Shown: one piece after another, positions 43,096-51,668 of the stretch
Position numbering within the stretch: position 1 is the first letter of the stretch
Layout: each line of letters starts with the position of its first letter
Assembly: GCF_040409955.1 (NCBI RefSeq)
Contig: NZ_CP123387.1
Location: 248,001 to 312,000, forward strand
DNA from: Salipiger sp. H15
Lineage (GTDB): Bacteria; Pseudomonadota; Alphaproteobacteria; Rhodobacterales; Rhodobacteraceae
Length of the DNA: 64,000 bases
Reading direction: 5' to 3'
Notes under the pieces: model-generated
What the model was told of the DNA's origin: nothing
The model's database searches: none
Seen by the model: the letters and a program-made list of their open reading frames with translations, nothing else
Position numbers and translations under genes: made by a program

Positions 43096-43519
43096 CCTTC
43101 GAAAGGGACAGCCGGCCGCCAGCCACGCGCCGTCTGCGAGACCGACACCCCGAAGGCCGGGCGAGGCGGCAGAGCGCCGAGATGCTCGGTTCAGCGACGA
43201 AGGGCGATGCGCTGACGGGCGACTTGAAGCCGTGTGAAGCAGGCGGCGGCGTTTTCGACGCATTGGTTCACTGCAAAAGGCTCGACGGGGCACTGGCCTC
43301 CCCCTTGCGTGGTGCCGGGACCGGCGAGGAGCCCGACCGCCTTTTCGAATGCCGCGCGCGCAACTGCGGCCCGCCTGCGGGCGAACCTGAGGCGGCGATC
43401 GAGGACGCGGAGACCGCGATCACCATCGCCACCCTGCTCGGAGCGGTCCCGCGCAGGAGCTGCGCCCGAACAGCCGGTGCGGAAACGTGCAGGTCGCCTG
43501 CGTTGCCGTCTTCGAGGAC
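43096..43519. other. 424-base gap without a recognisable gene
   Basis: Open frames on both strands are present but match no family I recognise. On the minus strand a 125-codon frame (43191-43568) overlaps the LysR gene end and has no ribosome site. No long inverted repeat or promoter was seen. It may be a decayed gene or the joint between two islands. Confidence 0.4.
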
Positions 43520-44455
43520 CTAGACCAGCAGGCCGGGCAGTTTCCCGGCGTCCGCGGCCTCGTGGCAATGATCGATGAAGGCCTGGATCGTGCGCGACAC
43601 ATGGGCCGCGCGCGACATCGCGATCCCGAGTTGAAGCGGACGAACGTCGCTGTTCAGGGGAATGAACTTCAACAACTTTCCGTCCATGGCCGAATCCGAG
43701 ACCGTCCGCATGTTCGAGATGCCGAAGCCGAAGCCGTTGGCGACGAGGCTGCGCTGAACCGAGACCTCGCTGGTGCGCTCGGCGATCCGCGGGCGACGCC
43801 CGAGGGCGCGGAAGAAGGACAGGAAATAGTCCGAGCTGTGCGGCAGATCGAGAAGGATCATGTCATGATCCACAAGGTCATCGATGGCCAGCTCGCGGCG
43901 CGGGGCCAACGGGTGCGCGACGTCGACCATCACGTAGGGCGGCAGGGACTGCAGGGGCTGGAAGTCGATATCGCTCGGCAACGACAGGTCGTAGGTCAGC
44001 GCGACATCGATGCGCGACGAGCGCAGAGCATCGAAGATCTGCGCCTGGTCCAGCTCGACCTGGGCGAAATCGACGCTTTCGTACTTGTCGACGAAGCTGC
44101 GGCGGAGCTGGGGCACCATCAGCTGGACGAAGGTGCGCATGCACCCGACCCGGAGCGAGCCACGTACGCTGCCGGTGTAGATATGCGCCATGTCGTTGAG
44201 CTTGTCGGCGGCTTCGATGACGGCGCGGGCCTGCTCGATGAAGCTCTCGCCGGCGGGGGTCAGCACCGAACCCTGCGAGTGGCGGCGGGTGAAGAGCTGC
44301 ACCCCGAATCCGGCTTCGAGCTGGGCGATGGCCGAGGACATCGAGGGCGCGGTGACGTTCACCTTGTCCGCCGCTAGGGCGATGCTGCCCGCTTCACCTA
44401 CCGCGATGAAGTACTCGAGTTGTCGCAGGGTAAATCGGAGGGGCATGTCCTTCAC
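43520..44455 (-). CDS. LysR-family transcriptional regulator
   Basis: A 311-residue LysR protein. The helix-turn-helix is TLRQLEYFIAVGEAGSIALAADKVNVTAPSMSSAIAQLEAGFGVQLFTRR; the effector domain includes VALTYDLSLPSDIDFQPLQSLPPYVMVD and VANGFGFGISNMRTVSD. It is encoded as the last gene, 47 bases after DUF1028, on the same strand as the polyamine-type importer operon, so it is probably part of that transcript and its regulator. An AAGG site lies upstream of the ATG. Confidence 0.9.
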   Translation of the reverse strand: MKDMPLRFTLRQLEYFIAVGEAGSIALAADKVNVTAPSMSSAIAQLEAGFGVQLFTRRHSQGSVLTPAGESFIEQARAVIEAADKLNDMAHIYTGSVRGSLRVGCMRTFVQLMVPQLRRSFVDKYESVDFAQVELDQAQIFDALRSSRIDVALTYDLSLPSDIDFQPLQSLPPYVMVDVAHPLAPRRELAIDDLVDHDMILLDLPHSSDYFLSFFRALGRRPRIAERTSEVSVQRSLVANGFGFGISNMRTVSDSAMDGKLLKFIPLNSDVRPLQLGIAMSRAAHVSRTIQAFIDHCHEAADAGKLPGLLV

Positions 44456-44502
44456 CTTCTACTGACCGGACGGTCCTGAAACCGCCCGCGATGGCACTGT
44501 GC

Positions 44503-45177
44503 CTATTCATCACCCGGAACGCCATAGGAGGGCGCGTGCCCGGGATCGAGGGCCCGTGCCACGTAGTCATCCATCTGGGGCGCGTAAACTTCATAGGCGC
44601 CCTCGAGAGCGGCAACTGGGCAGTCCGGGGTCCAGTCGATGCGCAGGTCGGCAAGTGGCCAGCTCTGCGTATCGACCAGAAGCAGCCCGGCGGAGCGGAC
44701 CGGTCCTGCCTCGCCACCCGCCTCGAGCCCGGCGCGGAGCGCGCCGACGAGCCTTGCGCCAAGATGGCCGGTGCTGTTCGAGAAGGCCTGCACCATGACC
44801 TCGGGCACCCCCGCGTCAGCAAGGAGGTTGCCAGCTGCCGCCGCGTCGCGGGTCTCGGCCTCGGACCACATGCCAAGGACCTTCTTGCCGGAATAGACGG
44901 CTGCCTGACCGGAGCGATCCACGGCCAGCACCTGCCGGAAGGCCATGTGCGCGCCGCGCCGCTCGAGGATCGCGAGCGCCTCGCGCGGGCTGGCGCCTTT
45001 TTCCATGAGCGCCAGCGCGTGGGGGCCGAGCCGCGGATCGGTGATGTTCTGCGTCGCGACGGCACCCACGCCCGCGCGTGCGAAGGCGCAGCGGGCCGCG
45101 ACCGCCGGCGAGGACGACGAGATCGCGACGCCGAACATCCCGGTCTCGACGCAATGCCCGATGATGGAAAATGTCAT
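44503..45177 (-). CDS. DUF1028-family protein (Ntn-hydrolase-like)
   Basis: A 224-residue DUF1028 protein. The N-terminal MTFSIIGHCVETGMFGVAISSSSPAVAARCAFARAGVGAVATQNITDP is the family hallmark, as are ALMEKGASPREALAILE and GNLLADAGVPEVM. Structures of relatives have an Ntn-hydrolase-like fold but no confirmed activity. GGAGG precedes the ATG. Genes of this family are often found with RidA-type genes and importers, as here (86 bases after the RidA-like gene). It may hydrolyse an amide or act on a peptide-like compound; this is inference. Confidence 0.88.
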   Translation of the reverse strand: MTFSIIGHCVETGMFGVAISSSSPAVAARCAFARAGVGAVATQNITDPRLGPHALALMEKGASPREALAILERRGAHMAFRQVLAVDRSGQAAVYSGKKVLGMWSEAETRDAAAAGNLLADAGVPEVMVQAFSNSTGHLGARLVGALRAGLEAGGEAGPVRSAGLLLVDTQSWPLADLRIDWTPDCPVAALEGAYEVYAPQMDDYVARALDPGHAPSYGVPGDE

Positions 45178-45263
45178 GTGACCTCCGAGGGGCGAGCTGC
45201 CCCCAGTAACTGTGTTGTCATCCTCGTGGCGGCGGCAGGTGGGAGCCCGCGCCGACCATGACG

Positions 45264-45680
45264 TCAATCGGGGATGACGGCGGTCGCATCGATTTCGACC
45301 AGCCATTCGGGACGGGCCAGCGCGACGACCACGAGCCCGGTGCAGACCGGGTGGACGCCCCTGATGTACTCGCCCATGGTCCGGTAGACCGCCTCGCGGT
45401 GCCGGACATCGGTGAGGTAGACCACCAGCTTCGTCACGTGGGCCATCTCGCCACCGCATTCCTCGACAAGCTGGCGGATGTTGCTCATGACCTTGTGGGT
45501 CTGCTCGACCGGATCATTGCTCCTGATGTTCTCCGCGGTGTCGAGGTCCTGCGGGCATTGGCCGCGAAGGTAGATCGTCGTGCCGCCCCTGGTGACCACG
45601 GCCTGCGCCAGATCATTGTCGAGCTTCTGCTCGGGGTAGGTGTCGCGGGTGTTGAACTTGCGGTGCCGGAGATGCGCCAT
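45264..45680 (-). CDS. RidA/YjgF-family protein
   Basis: A 138-residue Rid-superfamily protein with YLRGQCPQDLD, DPVEQTHKVMSNIRQLVEECGGEMAHVTKLVVYLTDVRHREAVYRTMGEYIRG and a C-terminal LVEIDATAVIPD. The arginine that defines imine-deaminating RidA enzymes (in the R-x-x-V-E-V segment) is not seen; the aligned stretch reads PVCTGLVVVALARPEW, so it is more likely a Rid member of another subfamily. Its neighbours are a GST and DUF1028. It may bind or process a reactive nitrogen intermediate. Confidence 0.85.
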   Translation of the reverse strand: MAHLRHRKFNTRDTYPEQKLDNDLAQAVVTRGGTTIYLRGQCPQDLDTAENIRSNDPVEQTHKVMSNIRQLVEECGGEMAHVTKLVVYLTDVRHREAVYRTMGEYIRGVHPVCTGLVVVALARPEWLVEIDATAVIPD

Positions 45681-45728
45681 GGTTGGGTGACTTTCTGAAA
45701 AGGGGCACGAAGCCCGCTGGAGATGGGG

Positions 45729-46340
45729 TCAGGCAGAGGGCCGGGTGGCGCGCATTGCCGGCCGGGACTCGAAGGCGTCATGCCAGTCGGCGAGTGCCGG
45801 ATGCGCGCTGCGCCAGTCGAGATCGGGAAAACGGAAGCCGAGCCATCCGAGGGCGCAGCCACAGCTGATCGCGCCGATGTCATGGCAGTCGGGTGCAGGC
45901 AGGTCGGCATCCATCGCGGCGAGCGCATCGAAGACCTTTTCCCGCTGCTTCTCGATCCAGAGCGCCCAGCGATGATCCTCGGGGCGGACCAGCGTCTCGT
46001 AGCGGATCAGCAATGCCGCATCGAGCAGCCCGTCCGCCAGCGCCTGCCGGCGCAACGCCGTCCAACGCGCGGGTCCGGGAGCCGGGAACAGGCCACCGCC
46101 GCAGGTGCTGTCGAGATATTCGCAAATCACCCGGCTGTCATAGAGCGGCGTGCCGTCCGCGGTCTGCGCCGCCGGCACCTTGGCCAGCGGGTTGGCCTGC
46201 TGGATCGAGAGATCCCGCTCCACCGGATGGGCAGCGGTGTTGCGGAGTTCGATCTCGTCCGCGATCCCCAGCTCATGCGCCACCGCCATGACCTTGCGCA
46301 CGAAGGGAGAGGCCGAGCCCCAGAACAGCGTCAGGGTCAT
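45729..46340 (-). CDS. Glutathione S-transferase family protein
   Basis: A 203-residue GST. The thioredoxin-like domain begins TLFWGSASPFVRKVMAVAHELGI, with the serine and SPF start typical of beta/theta-type bacterial GSTs, and has the glutathione-contact loop GTPLYDSRVICEYLD (Asp-Ser-x-x-I-x-x-Y-L). The helical domain follows. The ATG overlaps the quinone-oxidoreductase-like stop by four bases. It probably conjugates or detoxifies an electrophilic product of the imported compound. Confidence 0.88.
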   Translation of the reverse strand: MTLTLFWGSASPFVRKVMAVAHELGIADEIELRNTAAHPVERDLSIQQANPLAKVPAAQTADGTPLYDSRVICEYLDSTCGGGLFPAPGPARWTALRRQALADGLLDAALLIRYETLVRPEDHRWALWIEKQREKVFDALAAMDADLPAPDCHDIGAISCGCALGWLGFRFPDLDWRSAHPALADWHDAFESRPAMRATRPSA

Positions 46341-47347
46341 GCCGCGGCCCCGTCGATCACGAGGGCGATCTTGCCGAAGTTCTGCCCGCTCTCGAGCAGA
46401 AGGTGCGCGGCTTGTGCCTCGGCCAGCGGCAGCGCCTTGGACAGCACCGGGCGGACCTTACCGGAACCGATCAGCGGCAGCAGCTGCGCGCGCACCCTGG
46501 TGGCGATCATGGCCTTTTCCGCATCGCTCTTGGGGCGCAGGGTCGAGGAACTGAGCCATAACCCCTTGCGCATCACCAGGCCAAGATCGACCGGTGCCAT
46601 CATGCCCGTCATGAAGGAGAGCCCGATATGGCGCCCGCCCGGCGCCATGCAGGCGAGGTGCCTGTTGACGGCGTCACCGCCGAGAATGTCGAGCACCACG
46701 TCGACCCCGGCGTCCGCGGTCAGGCGCATCACCTCGGCGGCGAGGTCGGCGCTGCGGTAGTCGATGGCGTGGACGCCCATCGCCGCGAGGCGGGCGCATT
46801 TCTCGGGGCCGCCCGCTGTCACGATGACCTCGGCGCCGATTGCCTTCGCGAGTTGCAGCGCGAGCGTGCCGATGCCGCTGGCGCCGCCCTCGATCAGGAC
46901 CCGGTCACCGGCCTTGAGCGCGCCGCGGTCAAAGAGGTTGTGCCAGATGGTGAAGAGCCCCTCGGGCAGCACCGCCGCCTCGGCAAGGCTTACCCCGTCG
47001 GGCACCGGCAGGCACTGGTCGGCCTTCGCGGTGACCTTCGTGGCGTAGCCGCCGGCCTTGACCAGCGCCATGACCCGGGTGCCGATCAGCGCCGGGTCGA
47101 CGGCTTCTCCCACGGCCTCGACGGTGCCGGAGACCTCCAGCCCGAGGATGTCGGAGACATCCGCAGGGGCGGGCAGGGCTCCGGAGCGCTGCATGAGATC
47201 GGGACGGTTCACGCCCGCCGCCGCGGTGCGGATCAACAGCTCTCCGGCGCCCGGCGCGGCGATGCTGCGCTGCACCAGCTCGAGCACTTCGGGGCCGCCG
47301 GTGCCGTTCGCGATCACGGCGGAGATGGTCTGTCCCAGGTCGGTCAT
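46337..47347 (-). CDS. Quinone oxidoreductase-like medium-chain reductase (PIG3 type)
   Basis: A 336-residue zinc-free medium-chain reductase. The NAD(P)H-binding block is VLIEGGASGIGTLALQLAKAIGAEVIVTAGGPEKCARLAAMG. Other features are GAGELLIRTAAAGVNRPDLMQRSG at the N-terminus and GKIALVIDGAA at the C-terminus, which match NAD(P)H quinone oxidoreductases of the PIG3/Qor group. No catalytic zinc ligands are present. It overlaps the ABC ATPase gene by four bases and the GST gene by four, an unusual fusion of redox and transport genes. Substrate unknown (a quinone or enone). Confidence 0.88.
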   Translation of the reverse strand: MTDLGQTISAVIANGTGGPEVLELVQRSIAAPGAGELLIRTAAAGVNRPDLMQRSGALPAPADVSDILGLEVSGTVEAVGEAVDPALIGTRVMALVKAGGYATKVTAKADQCLPVPDGVSLAEAAVLPEGLFTIWHNLFDRGALKAGDRVLIEGGASGIGTLALQLAKAIGAEVIVTAGGPEKCARLAAMGVHAIDYRSADLAAEVMRLTADAGVDVVLDILGGDAVNRHLACMAPGGRHIGLSFMTGMMAPVDLGLVMRKGLWLSSSTLRPKSDAEKAMIATRVRAQLLPLIGSGKVRPVLSKALPLAEAQAAHLLLESGQNFGKIALVIDGAAA

Positions 47348-48480
47348 GCGGCGGCCCCCTTGTCTTGCCTGGCATAGATCGCCGGCCCGGATTGCGGCAG
47401 CGCAATGCCGACGGCGGTGCCTGCCGGCAGCGCCTGGCGCGAGGGCACACGCAGCATCACGCGGCGATCTTCTCCAGCCGCGGACCGGCAATCGAGATGC
47501 AGCTCGGCATAGCTTCCCTGGTAGACCGAAAGAGCCACGCTGGCCGGGATGGTGCCAGGCGTGCCCGCCTCGGCAAGTGCGCAATGTTCAGGACGCACGA
47601 ACAGCGTCACGGGGCCGGGTGCGGGCAGCTCATCCTGATAGGCGTGGACCGAGAGCGGCGTGCCACCGACCGACAGCGCGACACAGGCACCGTCGCGGCT
47701 GAGCAGTTCGGCGTCGAACAGGTTGGCATCACCGACGAAGGTCGAGACGAACTGGTTCCGTGGTTGGTCGTAGATCTCGCTCGGGGTGCCGATCTGGCGG
47801 ATGCGGCCGCGCGACATCACGGCGATCCGGTCGGACATGCTGAGCGCCTCGCCCTGATCGTGGGTGACGAAGACCGTGGTCAGGCCGAGCCGGGTCTGGA
47901 TCTCCTTCAGCTCGACCTGCATGGCGGTGCGCAGATTGCGGTCGAGCGCCGAGAACGGCTCGTCGAGCAGCAGCACCCGGGGACGGATCACCAGCGCCCG
48001 GGCCAGGGCCACGCGTTGCTGCTGGCCGCCCGAGAGCTGCCGGGGTCGGCGGTCGGCGAAGTCCTCGAGCTTGACGAGCGCCAGCGCCTCGCGGACGCGC
48101 TGCGCAATCTCGGCCTTGGGCACCCGGCGCGTCCGCAGCCCGTAGGCGACGTTCTGCGCCACGCTCATGTGCGGGAACAGCGCGTAGTTCTGGAAGACGA
48201 TGCCGATCTCGCGCTGATGCGGCGGCACCTGCGTGACGAGGTCGCGTTCGATGAACAGCTCGCCCTTGTCGGCCTCGAGAAAGCCCGCGATCAGGTTGAG
48301 CAGCGTGGTCTTGCCGCAGCCCGACGGGCCGAGCAGCGTCAGGAACTCGCCGCGCCGGATCTTCAGCCAGACCGGCTCGAGCGCGACGATGCCGGAGAAG
48401 GACTTCGAGACCCCGTCGATCTGGACAGCGGGATGCTCCCGGGTGGGTTGCGGCGCGGCGGCAGAGATCTCACTCGACAT
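47344..48480 (-). CDS. ABC transporter ATP-binding protein (PotA/spermidine-putrescine type)
   Basis: A 378-residue ATPase with Walker A (GPSGCGKTT), Q-loop (IVFQNYALFPHMSVAQNVAYGL), signature (LSGGQQQRVALARAL), Walker B (VLLLDEPFSALDRNLR), H-loop (VTHDQGEALSMSDRIAVMSRGR) and a C-terminal TOBE domain. The pattern is that of PotA-type ATPases. The start overlaps the permease gene by 11 bases. It drives the polyamine-like importer encoded upstream. Confidence 0.92.
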   Translation of the reverse strand: MSSEISAAAPQPTREHPAVQIDGVSKSFSGIVALEPVWLKIRRGEFLTLLGPSGCGKTTLLNLIAGFLEADKGELFIERDLVTQVPPHQREIGIVFQNYALFPHMSVAQNVAYGLRTRRVPKAEIAQRVREALALVKLEDFADRRPRQLSGGQQQRVALARALVIRPRVLLLDEPFSALDRNLRTAMQVELKEIQTRLGLTTVFVTHDQGEALSMSDRIAVMSRGRIRQIGTPSEIYDQPRNQFVSTFVGDANLFDAELLSRDGACVALSVGGTPLSVHAYQDELPAPGPVTLFVRPEHCALAEAGTPGTIPASVALSVYQGSYAELHLDCRSAAGEDRRVMLRVPSRQALPAGTAVGIALPQSGPAIYARQDKGAAA

Positions 48481-49279
48481 TGAGGACCTTTTCGAGACGG
48501 AAGAACTTGTGGACGATCAGCAGGATGAGGGCGACCACGATGACGTAGATCACCGAAACGGCGGCGAGCGTGGGATCGGCATATTCGCGGACGTAGTTGT
48601 ACATCGCGACCGGCAGCGTCTGGGTGCGCTGGTTGACCACAAAGAGCGACGCGGTGAACTCGTTGAACGACAGGATCGCCGCGAAGAGCCCGCCCGAGAT
48701 CAAGCCGGGCATCAGCAGGGGCAGGGTGATGGTCAGCAGGACGTGGCGCGGCCCGGCCCCGAGGCTCTCGGCGGCCTGCTCGTAGCGGCGTTCGAAGTTC
48801 TGCAGCGACACGTAGACCGAGCGGACGACAAAGGGCATGACGATGATCACGTGCACGGCCACCACGAGCCACATCGACCGCGGCAGCGAGGCCGCCGCCG
48901 ACAGGATCAGCAGGCCGAGGCCGATGGTGAAATTCGGGATCACCAGCGACGACATCAGGATGCCATTGAGCAGGCCCTTGAGCGGGAACTCGTAGCGGTT
49001 CAGGACGTAGGCAAAGCCGGCCCCGGCGATCAACGCGATCACCGCACCGAAGGCAGCGATCCTGAGCGAGTTCAGAAGCCCCTCGCCGAAATCGCGGTAT
49101 TCGAAGGCATTGGCATACCAGCGCAGCGACCAGCTCTTCGGCGGGAAGCTCAAGATGGCCCCGTCATTGAACGACGCGATGGCGACCACGACGAAGGGCA
49201 GCAGCACGAAGCCGAGGATCAGCGTCAACAGGATGCGTCCGGACCAGTCGAGCAGGTGGTCGAGGGGTGTCTTCTTCAT
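48470..49279 (-). CDS. ABC transporter permease (PotC type)
   Basis: A 269-residue permease with six hydrophobic helices and the EAA loop EQAAESLGAGPRHVLLTITLPLLMPGLISGG. SFNDGAILSFPPKSWSLRWYANAFEYRD is characteristic of the PotC group. It follows the PotB-like gene by two bases and overlaps the ATPase gene by 11 bases. It forms the channel with the other permease. Confidence 0.92.
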   Translation of the reverse strand: MKKTPLDHLLDWSGRILLTLILGFVLLPFVVVAIASFNDGAILSFPPKSWSLRWYANAFEYRDFGEGLLNSLRIAAFGAVIALIAGAGFAYVLNRYEFPLKGLLNGILMSSLVIPNFTIGLGLLILSAAASLPRSMWLVVAVHVIIVMPFVVRSVYVSLQNFERRYEQAAESLGAGPRHVLLTITLPLLMPGLISGGLFAAILSFNEFTASLFVVNQRTQTLPVAMYNYVREYADPTLAAVSVIYVIVVALILLIVHKFFRLEKVLNVE

Positions 49280-49281
49280 TG

Positions 49282-50133
49282 TCAGTGCGCTCCCATCCGT
49301 TCGAGCTTGCGGATGCCGGTGTTGAAAAGGGCCAGCACGGCGACGGTGAAGAGCAACCCGACCAGCGACAGCGATGCGGCCAGCGGGAAGTTGAACGACG
49401 CGAAGCCGACCTGGTAGACCAGCGTCGAGATCGTCTGCACCTGCCCGCCGCCGATCATCTGCGGTGTCGCGAAGGCCGAGAAGGTCCAGGCGAAGGCGGT
49501 GGAGGTTGCGGCGACGATGCCGGGGATCGAAAGCGGCAGGGTGACAGTCAGGAAGACCTGCACCCGTCCGGCGCCCAGCGAGGTGGCGGCGCGCTCGAGA
49601 TTGCGGTCGATGTGCGAGAGTGCGGCGGCCAGCATCACCACCACGATCGGCAGGGTGAAATGAACCAGCGCGATGACCACGCCGGGCACCGTGAACATGA
49701 ACGAGACCGGCCGGTCGATGATGCCCAGCTGCATCAGCGTGGCATTCACGAAGCCCCGGTTGCCAAGCACGATCATCCACGAATAGGTGCGGACGATCTC
49801 TCCTAGGAAGAGCGGCGTGAGCGAGATCAGCAGGATCGCGCTGCGCAGTCCGGCGCTCCTGGCGCGGACCATGGCGTAGGCCAGCGGGTAGCCGATCAGG
49901 AGCGTGAACAGCGCGGTCCAGACGCACAGCATGACCGTGTTCAGGAAGGCCTGACCGTAGACCAGTTTCCACAGCGTGGTGAAGTTTTCCAGCGTGAAGC
50001 CGCCGGGTTCGAGAGAGCCGGGCACGTGCGCGCGCAGGCTGTATTGCACGATGGCAAGAAACGAGGCCGCGATTCCGAATGCGATGAGGATCGACGGCGA
50101 GGCAAACCAGCCAAGAAAGGGGCGTTTCGACAT
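49282..50133 (-). CDS. ABC transporter permease (PotB type)
   Basis: A 283-residue permease with six hydrophobic helices (the first near residues 15-30) and the EAA loop RAATSLGAGRVQVFLTVTLPLSIPGIVAATS. FTLENFTTLWKLVYGQAFLNTVMLCV matches PotB-like permeases. It starts 100 bases after the binding-protein stop, with an 11-bp hairpin in that gap. Confidence 0.92.
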   Translation of the reverse strand: MSKRPFLGWFASPSILIAFGIAASFLAIVQYSLRAHVPGSLEPGGFTLENFTTLWKLVYGQAFLNTVMLCVWTALFTLLIGYPLAYAMVRARSAGLRSAILLISLTPLFLGEIVRTYSWMIVLGNRGFVNATLMQLGIIDRPVSFMFTVPGVVIALVHFTLPIVVVMLAAALSHIDRNLERAATSLGAGRVQVFLTVTLPLSIPGIVAATSTAFAWTFSAFATPQMIGGGQVQTISTLVYQVGFASFNFPLAASLSLVGLLFTVAVLALFNTGIRKLERMGAH

Positions 50134-50160
50134 GCGGGGCGTCTGCTCCTGTGGAAGGAT

Positions 50161-50188
50161 GTCCCGGCAGCGCTGCGGCTGCCGGGAC
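50161..50188 (-). terminator. Hairpin between binding-protein and permease genes
   Basis: An 11-bp perfect inverted repeat (GTCCCGGCAGC, 50161-50171; GCTGCCGGGAC, 50178-50188) with a six-base loop, 45 bases after the binding-protein stop and 27 before the permease start. It is probably a stabilising or attenuating stem. Confidence 0.55.
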
Positions 50189-50233
50189 GGATCGGGCTCG
50201 GGGCGCGCGCAATCGCGGCCGCGCCGGTGGCGA

Positions 50234-51259
50234 TCAGTTGCCCGCGATCATGTTCTCCGAGAACCACTTGCGCCATTCGGCGGTCTTCTCGGCGCGCAGC
50301 TCGTGCGGGATGATGAGGGTCTGGGTTTCCCACTGCTCGGGCGTAGTGAAGATGCCGGGCAGCTCGGCGAGCTCCTCGGGAAGCACGACGTTCGAGACCA
50401 CCGGGCTGCCCTTCTTGATCTCGGCGATCTGCGCCTGGACTTCGGGGTCGAGGGCGGCGTTGATGAACTTGTAGGCGAGGTCTTCCTTCTCGGTGCCGGC
50501 GGTGATGCCCATCGTGTCGACACCCAGAACCGCGCCCTCCTTGGGGATCGCCAGCTGCACGTCGAGTCCTTCCGACTGCATGTGGTAGGCGTTCATCGAC
50601 AGCATGATCTGGACCGGGGTCTCGCCCGTCGACAGCAGCTGCTGCGAGTTTGCGTCGTTGGTGTAGAACGCCTTGAAGTTCGGCTTGAGCGCCAGCAGCT
50701 TGTCGGTCGCATCCTGCCAGTTCTCGATGTCGACGCCCTCGAGCTTGGCAGCGACCGAGATGATGTGCGACGGGTCGAAATCGGGTGCCGCGATCATGCC
50801 TTCGAGCTCGGGCGACCACAGGTCTTCCCAGCTGTCGAAACTGATGCCGTCGGGCAGAAGCTCGGGCAGGTAGCCGATGGTGTAGACATAGGCCCAGGCA
50901 CCGATATGCGACGGGCTGATCTTGGCCTGCTCCACGAGGTTCACGGCATTCGGGATGCGCGACATGTCAAGTTCCTCGAAGAGGCCGTCATTGCGATAGA
51001 GCCAGCCGATGTGCGAGGTGGTGAAGGTGACGTCGCTTTCCGGGGCGTCCCGGTTCAGCATCGCCTGGTTCAGACGGTCGATAGTGCCGCCGGTGATGAA
51101 TTCGACCTCGACGCCGGTTTCCTCGGTGAACTTCTTGGCGATGGTCTGGTCGATCAGGTCACGGAAGCTGCCGCCCCAGCTGCTGACAACCAGGGTCTCG
51201 GCAAAGGCGGCGGGCGCGAGCAAGCTCAGCGCGGCGGCGGACAGAAGGAGTCGTTTCAT
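50234..51259 (-). CDS. ABC transporter polyamine-type substrate-binding protein (PotD/F-like)
   Basis: A 341-residue periplasmic binding protein. The signal peptide is MKRLLLSAAALSLLAPAAFA, with a mature start ETLVVSSWGGSFRDLIDQTIAKKFTEETGVEVEFITGGTIDRL, the family pattern of spermidine/putrescine and related extracellular binders. Other blocks are GAWAYVYTIGYLPELL and YKFINAALDPEVQAQIAEI. The start at 51259 is used because the signal peptide begins there and AGGA lies nearby. The neighbours (GST, RidA, DUF1028) suggest an amine or amide rather than plain putrescine. Confidence 0.9.
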   Translation of the reverse strand: MKRLLLSAAALSLLAPAAFAETLVVSSWGGSFRDLIDQTIAKKFTEETGVEVEFITGGTIDRLNQAMLNRDAPESDVTFTTSHIGWLYRNDGLFEELDMSRIPNAVNLVEQAKISPSHIGAWAYVYTIGYLPELLPDGISFDSWEDLWSPELEGMIAAPDFDPSHIISVAAKLEGVDIENWQDATDKLLALKPNFKAFYTNDANSQQLLSTGETPVQIMLSMNAYHMQSEGLDVQLAIPKEGAVLGVDTMGITAGTEKEDLAYKFINAALDPEVQAQIAEIKKGSPVVSNVVLPEELAELPGIFTTPEQWETQTLIIPHELRAEKTAEWRKWFSENMIAGN

Positions 51260-51668
51260 GATGGCTTTCCTGTTGGGTTGGGAAATCGAATGGCGGTGCT
51301 CTGATGGCATGCCGGGTTATTGGCCGGATCGAGATGATCCGGCGGCTTTTCCGGCCCGCGCCTTTGACGCGGGCAAGAAAGAGTGGTGATCCGTCTCGCG
51401 GGACTGGCCCGCTTCTCTTCGCGGCGCGGCCGCAAGGTTACGTGCTTGGGCTGACCGGGCCCTTTGTCTGTGCTGGAGCCGGTCTCCTGCCGGTCGGCTC
51501 GTTTCTCATCCCCAAGGCTGCCCGAAGACCGCACGAGGCAATAATTGCTAATTTCAACTTCCTGATAAGGCTCCACCAAATGAACATCGCAAATATCTGT
51601 TTTTACACGGATATTATCGGATTCCCCGGCGCCTTGCCGAAGCGTGAAATCGGCATTTTCCGCACTGC
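51260..51668. promoter_or_regulatory. 409-base leader and promoter region of the polyamine-type operon
   Basis: No gene is recognised. The part near 51540-51615 is clearly AT-rich compared with its surroundings and contains the palindrome at 51592-51615. The rest is GC-rich. A short frame here (51256-51579, minus) has no ribosome site and no recognisable family, so it is not counted. Confidence 0.45.
51592..51615. promoter_or_regulatory. Candidate operator palindrome in the AT-rich promoter region
   Basis: Arms AATATCTGT (51592-51600) and ACGGATATT (51607-51615) around six bases; they match at eight of nine positions. It lies between the hydroxyacid-dehydrogenase stop and the binding-protein start, 330 bases from the latter. 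It could bind a LysR or GntR regulator of the importer operon. Alignment in relatives would test it. Confidence 0.5.

Noticed and set aside
51256..51579. A short minus-strand frame in the promoter region of the polyamine-type operon
   Set aside because: It has no ribosome site or recognisable family and would overlap the binding-protein start.
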